DNA of 64,000 nucleotides from Turnera subulata (GCA_028386065.3 JAKUCV010003308.1:1-64000); one strand, 5' to 3'; shown: positions 1-12,879, numbered from the stretch's first letter. Made by a program: numbers and translations. Notes: generated from the letters alone by a model not told the origin.

Positions 1-83
1 TGTGGGATAGCTTCAAAGAATGAGCACCTGCTCCGCTACCATGATAGGATTGAATACCAGGATGCTCTACTTAGCAACCCATG
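1..83 (+). CDS. possible 3' end of a truncated host exon
   Basis: Frame 1 is open from the first base for about 27 codons and reads like ordinary protein (residues include KNEHLLRYHDRIEYQDALL, then SNPW). It ends at a plausible splice donor, TG|GTGTGTATAT, at 83/84. The frame closes shortly afterwards, as expected for an intron. I do not recognise the family. If it is real, LINE A (280-6791) sits in its following intron, but I could not find the next exon. It could also be a chance open stretch, because only the window edge supports it. Bases 84-279 show no feature. Confidence 0.3.
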
Positions 84-446
84 GTGTGTATATATTACTG
101 TTAACTGATAAAGATAAGTGAGTGGTTACAGGAGTGTTATCATACAAGATAGAGATGAGAAACCTATCTACAATTGAACTAATCCTTATCCCTATTAAAG
201 GGAAGTCTTCCAACTCCTTCAAATCTCAAGGAAGTCTTTCTAACTCTTTTCTGAAATTAAACCCCAGACATTTATTGTGTTTTTTTTTTTGTGCTAACGA
301 GTTCTTTATTTATATACAAAAATGAACATGATTCACTGCATGGCCAAAAACCATGCAGAAAAGCCCTCTATATTACAATAAGCTCAGGCTTAAGACACGC
401 ACTAGCGCAAACACATACAGATGGAAAACATGGGTAATATGCAAAA

Positions 447-3400
447 TTAAGCAGATCGTTCCAGTAGGCTGAGCCTTCGTCTCGGACCTTTCCAGCTCTT
501 TAAGATCTTTGCATCTGATATTAGGAGAGAGGTACTAAAAGGAATGTTAACATGTGAAGCCTTTATCCAAAATATAGTATGCGCAAGGATCGAGTCCACC
601 AGCCTCTCTGCATCAGAGGAAATCCTATGGAAAACTCTCTGATTCCTCTCCAACCAGATTGACCACAGTGTAGCAAGGCACATCATGAACCACCACGATC
701 TACTACAATTAACCAGTGACAGAAAAGTCCATTGTAACAAGAAGTTTTCAAGAATAGCTGCAGCACACCATTGAACGCCCCACCATCTGCAAATGTTGGA
801 CCAAACCACCCAAGAGACAGGACAGTGAAGCAAAAGATGGTCTCTAGACGCAAGACACAATCCGCACAAACCACACAGAGAGTCGGCTAATGATACGATC
901 CCCCTCTCGAGACGCACATCCTTGGTAGCAATGCCGTGATTAAGAGCCAACCACAGCCAACACTCAACCTTATAAGGGGCTAGGGAAAACCAGACATAAG
1001 GCATTGGTTTATATGGGCCAAGGCAAGAATAAATGAACTTTCTACCCAAACTCACCGAATAGTCTCCATTCGGGCTGAGTATCCACCAACTTTGATCAAT
1101 CTGTGAATGGACTAATGGCACTGAGTTGACAATACTTCGCATATGATTAAGCAGGTTGAGTTCCCATTCCCATAGTCTTCGACGTCATCTAGTCTCCCAG
1201 CAGGGAACAGAGCCCGAAAGTGCCATGCCTTCTAGAACAGAGGCCTCTTTGCATAGGGAAATTATATATAGCTTGCTGAAACATTCATTAAGTGCACCAT
1301 GCCCCGTCCAATTATCCTTCCAGAAAGATGTCCTGTTCCCAGACCCTACCTTCACATAGGAACCTGAAAATAAAGCTACACCAGACTGACTATTGGTTGT
1401 GCTTGAAAAAACTATGTCCTTCCACCAAGGGGAGCACTGATCCAATTTGAATCCAGGCTTAAATGATATAGGCAATTCGGCATACTTGGCAGCCATTAAA
1501 TCCTTCCAAATGCCTGCCCCAGGTATAACAAACTGCCAGATCCACTTGAAAATTAAGCATTAGGTCATTATTTTTAGATCAATAATGCCCATTCCACCTA
1601 AGTCTTTTGGCAACGTAATCTTTCTCCAGGCCACCAAACAGATTTTATTTGTTGCATCACCTCCACTCCAAAAGAACTGTCTGATGATTGACGTCAATCT
1701 TTTAGCCACAGGCACTGGGAGCTTGAAAAGAGACATAAAGTATACCGGTAATCCATATAAGACAGCTTTAATGAGAGTGGATCGTCCCCCTAAAGACAAT
1801 AATCTGCCTTTCTAAGTTTGTAGTCTCCTTTTCATTTTTTGGACCACAGGTTCCCATGCTGTAATTCTTTTCATGTTGGCACCCAAAGGGAAACCAAGAC
1901 AGGTGAAGGGAAAATTCTCCACTCTACTATGTAATCTTCCTACAATATCCTCCACCTCATGCTGTTTCAAACCAATTCCAATCACACTACTTTTAATAAA
2001 ATTAATGCAAAGTCCCGACAGAGCCTCAAAGATACGAAGGCATCTTTTCAAGTTCAACAACTTCGGGATGCTCGACGGGGAGAAAAGAATGGTATCATCA
2101 GGCGTATTGTAATATAGACAGCCTCAAACCCGGAACCTCTACACCCTATATTTCCCCAAGCGATCCCGCCTTAGAGATGATGGAAGATAAGCCTTCAGCA
2201 GCCAAAACAAACAGGAGAGGAGAGAGAGGGTCTCCTTGTTTTAAGCCCCTCTCTATACTAAATTCAGGGGATGGAGAGCCGTTGATTAATACTGCTAGTT
2301 TGGATGATGATAAACATTCATACATCCAACCACGCCACTTCCAACCAAAACCCATGGCTTCCAAGACCTGTAGTAGATATGACCAATCCACCGAGTCGTA
2401 AGCTTTCCTAAAGTCAAGCTTACACACAATGGCTTGAGCTTTAGATTTCCTCAAACTGTGGACAACTTCATTGGCAAGGAGTGCGCTATCAAGAATACAT
2501 CTTCCTTCTATGAATCCAGTTTGTTGTAGACCAACCAAAGATGGCAGTACTTTCTTTAACCTTAAGGAAAAAATTTTAGAAACAATCTTGTATAGACCAT
2601 TCACAAGAGTGATTGGTCTATAATCATCCAAAGACACATCCCCGGTTTTCTTGGCAATTAATGTGATGTAACCGTTGTTGGAACCTTTAGGTAACCTCCC
2701 ATATTCAAAAAAATGACTGACCATATCATAAATATCCACTTTAATCAACTCCTAACATTTCTTGTAAAACGAGAAGTTAAAGCCATCAGGCCCCGGTGCC
2801 TTGGAGCTATCACAACTCCACACTGCCTTCTTAATCTCGTACAAGGACACAGGTCTTTCTAAAGCATCAGCTTCACAAGCACTCAGGTGACAGAATTGGA
2901 GAGAGCCAATCTTCGGTCTAGACTTGGTCGTCTTAGAGTATAGTTTCCTAAAAAAATCAGAAGCAACATCTTTGATCTTCCCAAAATCGTCAATCAATTG
3001 ACCTTCCACCACAATCTGATCCAATCTGTTTTTTCTGCCTCTGTTAGAAGCAGGTATGTGAAAAAATGCATGTTGCGATCACCCAACCTGCACCATCTCA
3101 CTCTGGATTTTTGTCTCCAAATAGCCTCTAGCTGTCTTGATTTAATAAACAAATCAGACTTCAAAGTCCTAACTCAATGGATTTCTGATGGAGATAAATC
3201 TCTATTATCAGCTTCTTTATCCAGTTCGTCAAGTTCACCTTGAATTTCTTCGATATGCACGTTTACATTTCCAAAACACTCCTTGTTCCACTTAGATAAG
3301 AGTCTTCTCATCAAACTCAACTTCTTTAGCAAACAATGATTCCCCAAAAACTGTGAGTTCGCCTCATCCCAAAAACCTCCCATAATTTCCATGAACCCAG

Positions 3401-4127
3401 GATGGGACCACCAGCCACTGATAAAACGGAAAGGTCTGGGTCCAAGGTCCAGTTTTCGTTGCTCCAACACCAAGGGGACGTGATCTGAGTCACGTTTAGT
3501 TTCAGTTCTGAGTGCGAGATAAGGAAATAAAGTGCACCATTCTGCCTCTACAAAGACTCTATCTATACAACTTGCACTTCGGTAATTTCCCCAGGTAAAT
3601 CTTCTATCTGTGATGCGAAACTCCATCAGGTTCAAGCTATCAATAAAGTTACCAAACGCATTGGCACCCCTGGGACACAGCCGGCCACTCTTACGATCAG
3701 CGGGGAGTAAAGTTTCATTGAAGTCACCTAAAACTAACCACGGCGATGTGAATACCTGCTTCAGACCTCTTAGGCTGTCAAACATTTGAATCCTGTTCTG
3801 TAACTGAGAATCTCCATAGACTCCACATATGGATACAGTTGCATTTTTCTGAATTATGGTTCCTTCAACACTGTTTCTGAATTAACTTAAAGAAGTCGCA
3901 ACCCAGATCATGAGTAAACCACCTGCCAAACCTCTAGCATCAACCGCACAAAAGTCTATGTTGCCCGACCCCCAAACCTTGTGACAAAAAGGAAGATTAA
4001 CACCAGAACTTTTAGTCTCGCTAAGGAATAAGAACTGCGCTTGCACCTGATTCACTAAAGACCTAACTTGCCTCTGTTTTAAAGAGGAACATATTCCTCT
4101 AATGTTCCAGGATAGAAAACAGACCAT
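447..4127 (-). pseudogene. LINE A ORF2 (endonuclease and reverse transcriptase), broken
   Basis: The product family nicks target DNA and reverse-transcribes LINE RNA in the nucleus. The APE endonuclease starts with FLSWNIRG (about 4115), followed by LSETKSSG, LVLGDFNETL (about 3725), RFTWGN and SDHVPLV (about 3480), so the usual catalytic residues are present. RT follows with PGPDGFNFSFYK (2760-2800), YRPITLVN, LDFRKAYDSVDW and GLKQGDPLSPLLF (2240-2280). A TAG stop at 2146-2148 and then a one-base insertion near 2100 break the RT active site: the DNA reads caa tac gcc t gat gat where LQYADD is expected. Thumb and connection fragments lie at 2060-1185. The C-terminal zf-RVT and tail occupy 1142-447, with CGLCGLCLASRDHLLLHC. 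The copy cannot make a working RT. Confidence 0.85.
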
Positions 4128-4172
4128 ATCAAAGGAAGGTTAAACCCAAAAATCGACCTACTGAGGCAGGAA

Positions 4173-6578
4173 CTAGGATTGGGCCCTAGACTGCACCCAT
4201 TCAAAAGCTTCCTTGTTCACCAGGCTTTCTTTAAGACGATCAGTTTCACCATCAAGGTTATTCTGATCCCATCTTACTAACTCACCAATCCGATTTGTTT
4301 CAGCCACTTCCAACGAACTAAAAGAAACCAGAATGGGTGCGCTTGAAACATCTTCAATCAAAATCTTGTTATTATTGTCCCGAAAATCAGAATCTGAGGC
4401 CCTCTGGAAGTTTTCAGGTTCGGAGATCACACTACCCTTTGCTGAAAGGAATTTGATCTTCTTCTTATTTTTAACGTCCATGTTGTGCAAGATTGCTGCC
4501 ACCCTTCTCTCCACTGCACGATGGAAATCCACACCAATGAACTCACAGACATAGGACTCCTCCGAGTTACCCCATGAAGACACATAATTAAGTTGATGAG
4601 ATGAACTAAACGAGTCCAAGGGTTCAGGTGACTGGTGGGCTATGGAATGGGGAATATTGGGTTGGGAGAGTATCTGTGTATGAGACTAAAGTTCTACTAG
4701 ATGGGCTCAGAGTAGTGGGCTGAATAGAGCCAGGGGTTGGTCTATTGGTAATGGGCTCACAAGAAGAAGTGTGTGGATGGGAAAGTGGGGTGTTGAGAGG
4801 GAGCCCATGTAGCTCACATGAGGGGTGCTGACTCGGTGAGATATCAACTTTAGGCATGGGTTGTGACAGCTCAGGATTAGATTTCTGTGCCGACAAGGTA
4901 TCTCTATCACAGACAGAACGCAACGAATCAGAAGTGGGGTTCTGAGCCACAGCATGCTCAGAAGGAATTGTTTTTGGGCTTAGTGTATTGGCAGAGTTTA
5001 AACTTTCATCGTGTGCTAGGTTGAGGTGGGACTGACCAATTAAAGGACGAAGATTAAAAGAGTCATCAGATACAGAGCCAGTAGACAGAATCGGTTGGCG
5101 TGTATTAACGAAAATTTTGGGTGGGGGAGGGGGGGGTGAGAAGACTGACTTGCACTCGTGCCATCACCCTGACCTATTTGTAAAGGAGGAGCTGGAGTTG
5201 ACGCGCCACCATCATCATTATTGTCGGTACCATCATGAGTCTGCTTGCACCCATACCCATCCAACGGATCGTATTGTGATTCCATAATACCAATTTCTCA
5301 CAATCTTCCCCCAATCTTCACTTTCACTGTTTGATTGATCTGTGACATAGAACTAGTAAGAATTAATACTTCAGCGACATCAAACCTTACTCTCTTACCA
5401 GTTTCATGACTCCAGTCCACAAGTTCACCGAACTTCGAGGATATGAGTTTGAAGAACTCCATCGTCCACACATGGGGTGGAACACCACGTATCAATATCC
5501 AACACAGTCGGTTAAAGGCAGCATCGCCTTCCTTCTATGGCCTGAACTCTTTGAAGAAGTGAACCAACTCGGATTGTTTTCCATTGTAGAACTATAACAT
5601 TGACTCAGTGCTTTGAAATTTCAGAAAAAAGGACACACCACCCACTGGGACGATGACAAACTGCTTGTTATCCTCCGCAGAAAAAAGCTCACGAATCTTG
5701 TTATATTGCCTTGGAGAACGTAACACACCCAAGATGCAATGATTGAGCCAACCTAGTGAGTCATCTTTTGGTATGTATGTCTGGGACTCTGTAGGTGTAG
5801 ACTCCATCTGTTCAGTCTGAGTATGAACCTTAACTTCACCACGAGTAGTATCCGCATAAGACTTATCCCCACTCAGTCAACGAGGCTGAGGGTGAGACCT
5901 TGATATAATTGTAGGTGTCTTGGGGGTCTGTGAGTTTTGGTCCTTGCGACCTTTTGCAAATGCAGCTGACAATTTAACTCCATCCACCAACATCGAACAA
6001 ATGCTTTGGATGGTCCGCTGTGAATCAATACTGCTTCTAAATCTCACAAAGGCGTATCTAATGCCTTTTTTATTCATCTTCTGAGGGATGAACACGTCCA
6101 TGACATCTCCATATTTAGCCATAACCAAATGGAGGTCAGTGGGTAGCCATCTCATCGATATATTCTCGACGTACAAGCTGATGACTTGGCTATTGTCCAC
6201 GACATTCTGAATCGTTTTCCTACTCCATCTGGAAAAGTATAGTGGCTTGGAAATGGATTGTTCAGGTGGCTGAGGAGGGTTGTCAGCAGTATGGGTTATT
6301 GTGTGATTCGCAACGTGGGCTTAGGTGGGGTGAAGTTGGTTGAAAGTTGATGACTCTGGGTTTATTTTCTGATTGAAGGTGTATATAGGGTTCGTGGGAT
6401 GATAGGCGGATGGAGGGCCGGTAGTTTGGCACGACGGGTGGTTTTGTATAGGGTTCACCTGGTATGTAGTCAGAGGACGACGGGGATGGGCTGGTAGTGC
6501 AATGGGGAGGCCGGGGGACATGGGGAAGAAGGTGGAGGGTTGGGAATGGATTAGCTGATATGGAGAAATTATCATCAC
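4173..6578 (-). pseudogene. LINE A ORF1 (RNA-binding protein), broken
   Basis: This is a nucleic-acid-binding ORF1 protein that would package LINE RNA. The N-terminal Pro-rich leader starts at 6578 and meets an in-frame TAA near 6321. An FSRWSRKTIQNVV segment (6230-6190) and an RRM follow at about 6180-5940, with SLYVENI as RNP2-like and YAFVRFRS as RNP1-like. The rest is spread over several frames at 5807-5592, 5495-5298, 5285-5040, 4950-4624 and 4619-4173, with at least four frameshifts or stops between them. FSRWSR is shared with LINE B ORF1 (FSRWSREHVQ), so A and B belong to related families. It ends 45 bases before the ORF2 start at 4127, a normal spacing for a dicistronic LINE. Confidence 0.75.
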
Positions 6579-6840
6579 ATATGAAGAAGAGTTTTTTTTT
6601 TTTTTAAAAAAAGAAACAAAATAACCTGACTTATATTTCTTTTACACCATGGATGGACAGCCGTGGTAGCAGAAAGAAGAAAGGAGTGGAGAGGAGAGGG
6701 GAGGGTGACTAGAATTTAGGGAAGAAAGTTAAAACAATAAACAGAAAAGAAAAATTCAATTACCCTAAAAAAAAAACTGATGTGATTAATGCATTTTATT
6801 GTGAAGATGTGGCTAATAAAAATTAGTTATGTTATATATC

Positions 6841-6932
6841 AAGTGGGATATGACATGGTAGGCACTGAGCACCATAGAATTTTTCCAAGTGGGATATGAC
6901 ATAGTACGCAGTGAGCACTATAGAATTTCTCC
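6841..6932. repeat. two-copy 46-bp direct tandem repeat
   Basis: The unit begins aagtgggatatgacat and ends in tatagaattt-like sequence. Copy 1 is 6841-6886 and copy 2 is 6887-6932, with a handful of substitutions. It lies about 40 bases outside the inferred 5' end of LINE A. No function is apparent. Confidence 0.85.
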
Positions 6933-9012
6933 CACCCCACTTGAATTGGAGTAAATTGTGGCTAGACAAAAAAAATTATATATAAACTATAATGAGAAAA
7001 ATGTCTTTCTTTGTATAGATGATATATATTTTGTTAGTTATTTTTTTTCATAGAACATAAGATTCTGGTACGTTGGTTTGGTTAAGTACTCTCTCGGTCT
7101 CTTGACGATATTGTCAACAGATTTGTCGGGTAAGGCTTTGGCTAATGCGAATAACAATCAGGTTATATGATCATAGGATTAAGCATTTAAGCACACATGA
7201 CACAAGTTGTCTATTTCGTTTTCGACATAAAAGAGAGCAGGAAAAATAGACAAGAAGAGAGTGAAGAAGTTCAAAAAGTAAAATGTTCTTAAGTCTTGAC
7301 ACTTGACCAAAGTAAAGGTTTGTTAACTATGTTGGCGTGATTAAGAATTTTCTGTTCACATCAAGATGGTCATAGTGATAAATCACCGACCAAAACATAA
7401 GTATTATTGCTACATAATAATGGTCAAATTTCCAAGTGAAGTTCAAAATTTTGGTACCAATCTCCCGACACCTCAAATCCTCTGATCACACGTGCACTTA
7501 CCTAGATTATCCTTCTCCTTCATCATCATACAAAATGGTTGCAGTGAATAGGATGGCATGGATTCGAAAGAAGGCTGCTCGTTTCTGTTCATACCTAAAA
7601 ATGCTGTCCAGTAACATTTTTGGCTAATCTATTTTAAATTCTTTGTGTTGGGTAATATGGCTTCACCTGCGACCCACATTAGAGGTCATTAATTGAATAT
7701 CTAACATTATATTTGAATTTATTTTAGTTATGCAAAATTATGCAGAGCGTTCTTAACTCGACATGTTCAATTTCTCGTTATGGAAATTGTTTACCTTCGG
7801 GGTTGTAGCGTATGTGAAAACTTGAACAGAAATGTAATACTAGGTACGCACATACATGATAAGCCCAAAAACGTTGATGAACAACACTTTTACCCTTATC
7901 TGTTGTGGGGACTCTGTTGTTCCCTAACTTATGACAATCTCTGTCTAAATTATATTGTCAAGCTGAGTGGTTGATGTGAGACGATTATCCTTACATTATT
8001 TAACTTGTTAAGTTTGACACCTTCTAAAGTTATTACAAAAGACAGGGTTACATGATGTATAAGAAATTTGCCACGGCATCATCTTTACACTTGAATAATT
8101 TATAAAAAAGGTATTCCATAATGCCTATCTGTTTTTTTTTTTTTTTTAAGGAAACCATTCTGTTTTGCATATCTGTCATTGTATGTATCCATCCAACTAG
8201 GCCATTAAGCATGGTTAATTATTCGCCAAAGAGTGACATAGAGCACATAATTATATGATACCATACGGTTGGATGACCTGTACATTTCATTTCCCAAATA
8301 AATATAAATAAAAACAAATCCCACCATTAATTCCTACATAGAAATATAGTATATAAGAAATGTCTTGATTAATGTCATGAGTGCAACTACATTGCTTAGA
8401 AAGCCACCAAGGAACATAGAGGTACGTACAAGAGAGATGATCATTAGTACAGAAGGGTAATGTAATGCCCCAAATTAATTAACCACAGACACCAAACCGG
8501 TGACAAAGAACCAGATTTGTCTCTCGTGATTATCCCTTTTTTTTTTTTGGCATCCGCCGGAAAGAGGGGGAATATTAGAGACTCGAGTCCAGAGGGCAGG
8601 GCACTGTAAAAAGTCAGAGACTCTCAAAAACCAAACTAAAAAAGAAGACCCATACATATATTTCCATCACGTGGGGAATAAACATGGTCAAGGATTCAAC
8701 CACGCACAAAGAAGCAGGAGCCTGTAATGGGGAGAAGGACATGAAAACCCTCCTCCTCCAATATTGGAAACAAAACATTGCAGCAGCAGCAAGAGTGAAG
8801 TGAAGCCAAGATATTGCAGGCCCTATATTTGCGGCACCCAGCCAGTGTCGTTTAGATTGCGAACAAAGCCCGTGGTTCCTCCCATGTCCCAACAACAAAA
8901 CATTAAAAGGAGAGAAAAAATAGGCGTGGAGTTGGTGGTTTATTTATTCCTTCGTCTTCTGGGTACGCAATATATAAAAGCTTCTTTACAGATGCATTAA
9001 TTAATACTAATG
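6933..9012. other. intergenic, no gene seen
   Basis: This is AT-rich DNA downstream of the bHLH gene. Short open frames at 7436-7627, 7780-7974 and 8475-8898 show no recognisable motif or plausible splice structure. There are oligo-T runs near 8133-8148 and 8537-8549. The bHLH 3' UTR should lie just below 9013, but I cannot place its polyadenylation site. Confidence 0.5.
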
Positions 9013-10942
9013 CTAAAGTAAAGTCTGCCTTAGGTTTCTAACAACATCCTTTACTGTCATGGAGAATTCAGCGTCCATCTGCAATCAATCAATAAAAAGA
9101 AGAAATCTTCATTAATTGAGAGAGATCGATGATCACGAAACAAAATTACAATTACTTTTTGAAGATAATTCATCTGATAAGAGTGATCATGATAATATAT
9201 AATCCGTGCAACATCTGTACATTTAATGGAATCAAGAAGTGTTATATATATAAATGATTCTAGATAGCCATGTAGTGAGCCAATAGAATACAGAAAGATA
9301 CAGAAGGTACCCAATTTTTAGCCCACCCAGATAGGGGTGGTTCAGTTGTAATTTCATGATGAAGTATCAATAATATGCACACGATTAGAATCGAAAAAAA
9401 AGAAGGTACCCAATTTTTTTACCTGAGCAATGACAGTGACATCAAGTGTAGTGTTTCCAAAAGGCAAAGCACTGCTGTTTGTGACTTTCAGGTGCAACTT
9501 CTCAATCTCGCTTAGTATCTTGGCTACGCATCCTTTTTGATTCTCGCAGTGAACTCTAACCAGCACATCCTTGTATGAAACTCTTGTTTCGATTGAAGGG
9601 AGTGGTTGGTCCACACAGCTTCCATCAGAGTTCTCATCGCTTGAGGATGATTCATCTTCTCCATAAAATACTTGAGATTTCTTCACAAACACTACTGATT
9701 CCATGGTGTTCTTGCTGGCTTGCTCCTCCAGTGTCTTTATGCGTTCTTGAAGATGCTTTACGTACTTGACTGCATCTCCAAGGACAGACGCCTTATCCAT
9801 CTGTATTATGTAAATAATCTCATGATCACAACAAGAATTGGACCCTACCATCTTTATACTCCCTAACTAGAAAGATTTCTATTTTTAATGAGCAGATTAC
9901 CACTTTAAAAGCTCCATCCATCACAACACTGTACAGACCTAAAGATTCATTTTATGCTAGCTATAAGATCCAGCTTACACTGCCATCCCAGGAAAAGTGA
10001 GGACCTTTTTTTATCCAACTCAAATTAACTTTCAAGTCACAAAAGAAAGAAAAGATATATAGCACAAAGTTTTAAATAGGCTAGCTAGCTGTTACCTTCT
10101 TTAGGCCAGGAACAACAGCAGAGAGAGCTATGAATCGCTGGCTGAGCTTTTCCCTTCGCTTCCTCTCGGCTATTACATGATCTTGTGCATGAAGATGAGA
10201 TCTACTGGCTACCCCAACTTTCTTAGTGTCCCGAACATGATACTTTGAACCGTATGGCTCCTCCAATGAACTCTGGGAAATGAAAGAGTGGCGGTTGATC
10301 ATATTTCCACCTGACCCCATCTCACTCTTAGGCTTTACAAAAGAGGCCCCCATGGAATAGAGCTCGTGAGAAGTAGCCGGAGTTGAATCGGAGTTTTGGA
10401 AAGAGATAATGTGGGATGAGTAAGAAGGAGAAGGCTTTGCATTGTTTTGGTCGCCGGCGGTGCAGGAGTTCCAATTAGGCTCCGTCTTGGGTTGTTTTGG
10501 TGGCCTCTCAAAGCCGGTTGGACAAGTATCAATGGATGATATTGTTACATGGCTAAACTTTTGGGTGGTATGGAAATCGGCTTCTTGCTCAATATTCTTT
10601 GCGTAGCTCTCGGCAGGAAAAGCAAGAAAATCTAGATCATCAATTGGATAGTTTAGGGGGCTCATTCGGTGCTCATGCTCGGTAAAAGCTTGATCTTCCA
10701 TCATTGCCTGTAAATTGAAACCGTGACATGAAGTTGATTATGCGGTATATATTTGCCTAGTAGACATCTATTATGTTGTTGTTATTCTTGACAAAGAAAA
10801 CAAGTTATGGTTCGGGAAAAAAAAAGAAGAAGAAGAACGAACAAGACAAGTGGCTAAGAGTCGTTGAAGAAGTACTAGAGACATAACAATCCAGAAAGAC
10901 ACATACCAGTTCGGACAACCATTTGGTCGATGAGATATCCAT
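9013..10942 (-). CDS. bHLH transcription factor, group IVa (bHLH18/19/20/25-like), four exons
   Basis: This is a nuclear DNA-binding regulator. Coding exons are 10942-10907, 10707-10096, 9800-9423 and 9078-9013; all introns are GT-AG and phase 0 (199, 295 and 344 bp), giving 363 aa. Exon 1 encodes only MDISSTKWLSEL, an N-terminus I recall from group IVa; the ATGATG at 10704 lies inside exon 2, so I prefer the upstream start. The basic region (about residues 186-198, DHVIAERKRREKL) has the H-E-R pattern (H189, E193, R197) known to contact E-box/G-box DNA. Helix 1 to loop ends VVPGLKK at 216, where intron 2 falls, and helix 2 (MDKASVLGDAVKYV) opens exon 3. An acidic Ser-rich linker (about 264-278) precedes an ACT-like C-terminus (about 288-360). 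Arabidopsis relatives include NAI1; other IVa members control terpenoid and saponin pathways. The target pathway here is unknown. The frame is intact. Confidence 0.92.
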
Positions 10943-10998
10943 CCCAGAAACTTGGTTAATTTGGTATTTTCTCTTGTAAAGAAGATCCTTATTCGAAC

Positions 10999-11418
10999 CT
11001 GGAACAAGTAACAAGGCCCGCCTATAACTTAAATTTGAAGTCTGCACCACAGGTTTCAAGAACTGTATCAGAGTTGCTTGCAACAGGAGAAACATAAAAT
11101 TACAAAGTGGAAGGCCCAAGGCCAGATCAAATAGCAATAATCAGTTCAGAACTTTCGCACACTATCCTATATATATGAAACAAAGGCGAGATGAATGCAA
11201 ACCAAAACAAGGATCCTGGGTCGTCTGGAACTGAGATTTAAAGAGGGAAGCAACTATGGGAAATTAAGAAAAGAATTGACTACTTCGTCTTTCCAGTGGT
11301 GTTTACTCCAAAGTTTAAACCCATATATCCAAGCTAGCTAGCTACTTATATGCCCCATTAATTTCATTCATGTAGAGAAACCGAGAGCTAGTAGTGGCAG
11401 TGGAGTTGAAAAGCTCAC
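10999..11418 (-). other. possible 5' UTR intron of the bHLH gene
   Basis: A good donor (CTTCAAAG|GTGAGC, minus strand) lies at 11418 and a good acceptor (TTGTTCCAG|GTTCG) ends at 10999, about 57 bases upstream of the ATG. The interval has no long open frame joined to the gene. This is inferred from splice consensus only. Confidence 0.35.
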
Positions 11419-11499
11419 CTTTGAAGAAGACCTGCAAGCTAGCTGGAGTAACTTTCCCTTATAATTGGAGGATGCCAAGAAAACGGGAATCATGGGCCT

Positions 11500-11507
11500 C
11501 TTTATAG
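11500..11507 (-). promoter_or_regulatory. candidate TATA box of the bHLH gene
   Basis: The minus strand reads CTATAAAGAGG here. It lies about 560 bases upstream of the chosen ATG, and transcription would start around 11470. No other good TATA box lies between this point and the ATG. A long leader of this kind would be consistent with the possible leader intron at 10999-11418. Confidence 0.45.
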
Positions 11508-11519
11508 AGGGGAATGGAA

Positions 11520-12865
11520 TGGGGGGAGTAGTACTGTACGCGGTTCATACATTAGACCACACACATAACCGAGTACATTATTGGTTATACTCTTAAATCT
11601 TAATCCCCACGTGTGAAAAAGGTTTTGTCATTTCTACGTACAAAGGCCGGTGGTCGCTGTTCATTTTGTTGGCTTCTCTCTCATTATTGAGCTTTGTTGA
11701 CCCCAGTGACCCCCTTAGGGCATTTACTGCTTGTTTTTGAAAGGTCAAAGCTTTGTTGAGATACTTATCAATCAACCGGGGCACCAGATGTCCATCTCCA
11801 TAAGTATTTTTTCCTTGCGTCCTTTTCCTTTGTTTCTAGAAACCTAATTCCGACTAGGCAAATCCAAGGGAGAGGCACTGGCAGGCAGCACAATCACACA
11901 TAGACGAAGTTCCCAACTGCTCCCTAGTGCTTTACTGTATTTTTTTTTTCTCTTTAGTCACAGATAAGTATAACTTCGAAAAAAAAAAGAAAAAAAAATA
12001 CTGAACACAAATGCCCCCTAATGTGTGTATCTTTTCCCTTTCTTTTTTGGTTTGCAATAGGTAGATGCATACAGTACAACAGCAATACTACTTGAGCAAC
12101 TCATCATTATAGGTCAGTTTAATTTATTATTTTTTTTCTTGGATAATATTTTCAATCTTGGTTTCTTACATATTCGCCACTACTTGAGGTATACAGGAAG
12201 ACTACCAAGGCACTGCTATAATCTGGAAAAACGTTTTTAGCATAACCCTGATCAGCTCCACTTAATTTGTTGGAGTCAAGGATACAGCACACGGGCATTA
12301 CATTAGAGTGCATTTAAAGTATATGAATGATTTATATATGATAGTATAAGCAAGGACCCATCCACGTTCCTCTCGCCACAAAGAATACAATCCATGGGAA
12401 GACATCTGGACTCCATATATACTCCTGCATTTGTTCAAGACTTTGATATATATCATTAGACTTCTTCAACAATTTGAAATCAATTATCTTTGATGAACAA
12501 CACCATTCAAAGATCGGAATATGGGGGATAATAGTATACAATTAACCATGTACCATAAAATAACTCCGCTAGATATGTAACATTAAACATAACATATTAT
12601 CCAGATTAACAACTCTTGTTGTTGTTAAATATAGAATAATATATACATTTAATTTGCTTTGGTTCTCATTGATCTATCCCATGAAAAGTAAAATAATCTT
12701 TTAACATTTCAAGTTTCATTCCTATTTTGTTTGTTTAACCATAGCTGCTGTTCTACTTTTCCTTTTACGGTCTACAGTTAATTATATTAGGATCAACAGA
12801 AAAATTGTTGAGATCCTCCCCATATGTTGAAATACTGACTATATATGCAACCCATAGAACTCAAG
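11520..12865. other. promoter-distal intergenic DNA, no gene seen
   Basis: This is AT-rich sequence upstream of the bHLH gene, with poly-T and poly-A tracts near 11940-11998 and 12125-12140. I see no coding motif, RNA gene or transposon end before the LINE target site at 12866. Confidence 0.5.
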
Positions 12866-12879
12866 AGTGATATTATTAT

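Larger units (their letters stand above)
280..6791 (-). mobile_element. LINE A, near full-length degraded L1-type retrotransposon
   Basis: On the minus strand the order is 5' UTR, ORF1 (RRM), ORF2 (APE endonuclease, RT, zf-RVT), 3' UTR and poly(A), the last seen as a T run at 280-290. Both ORFs carry stops and frameshifts, so the copy is dead. A likely target-site duplication is catttattgtg at 269-279 against cattttattgtg at 6792-6803, which differs by one indel and would set the 5' end near 6791. The 5' UTR (about 6579-6791) is purine-rich as read on the plus strand. There is no C-terminal RNase H, unlike LINE D. The 3' boundary is well supported and the 5' boundary is inferred. Confidence 0.85.

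Noticed and set aside
10081..10704. Translation start of the bHLH gene at the internal ATGATG (10704).
   Set aside because: The acceptor TTTACAG|GCA lies just upstream, in phase with a short exon MDISSTKWLSEL ending in a GT donor, so the protein more likely starts at 10942.
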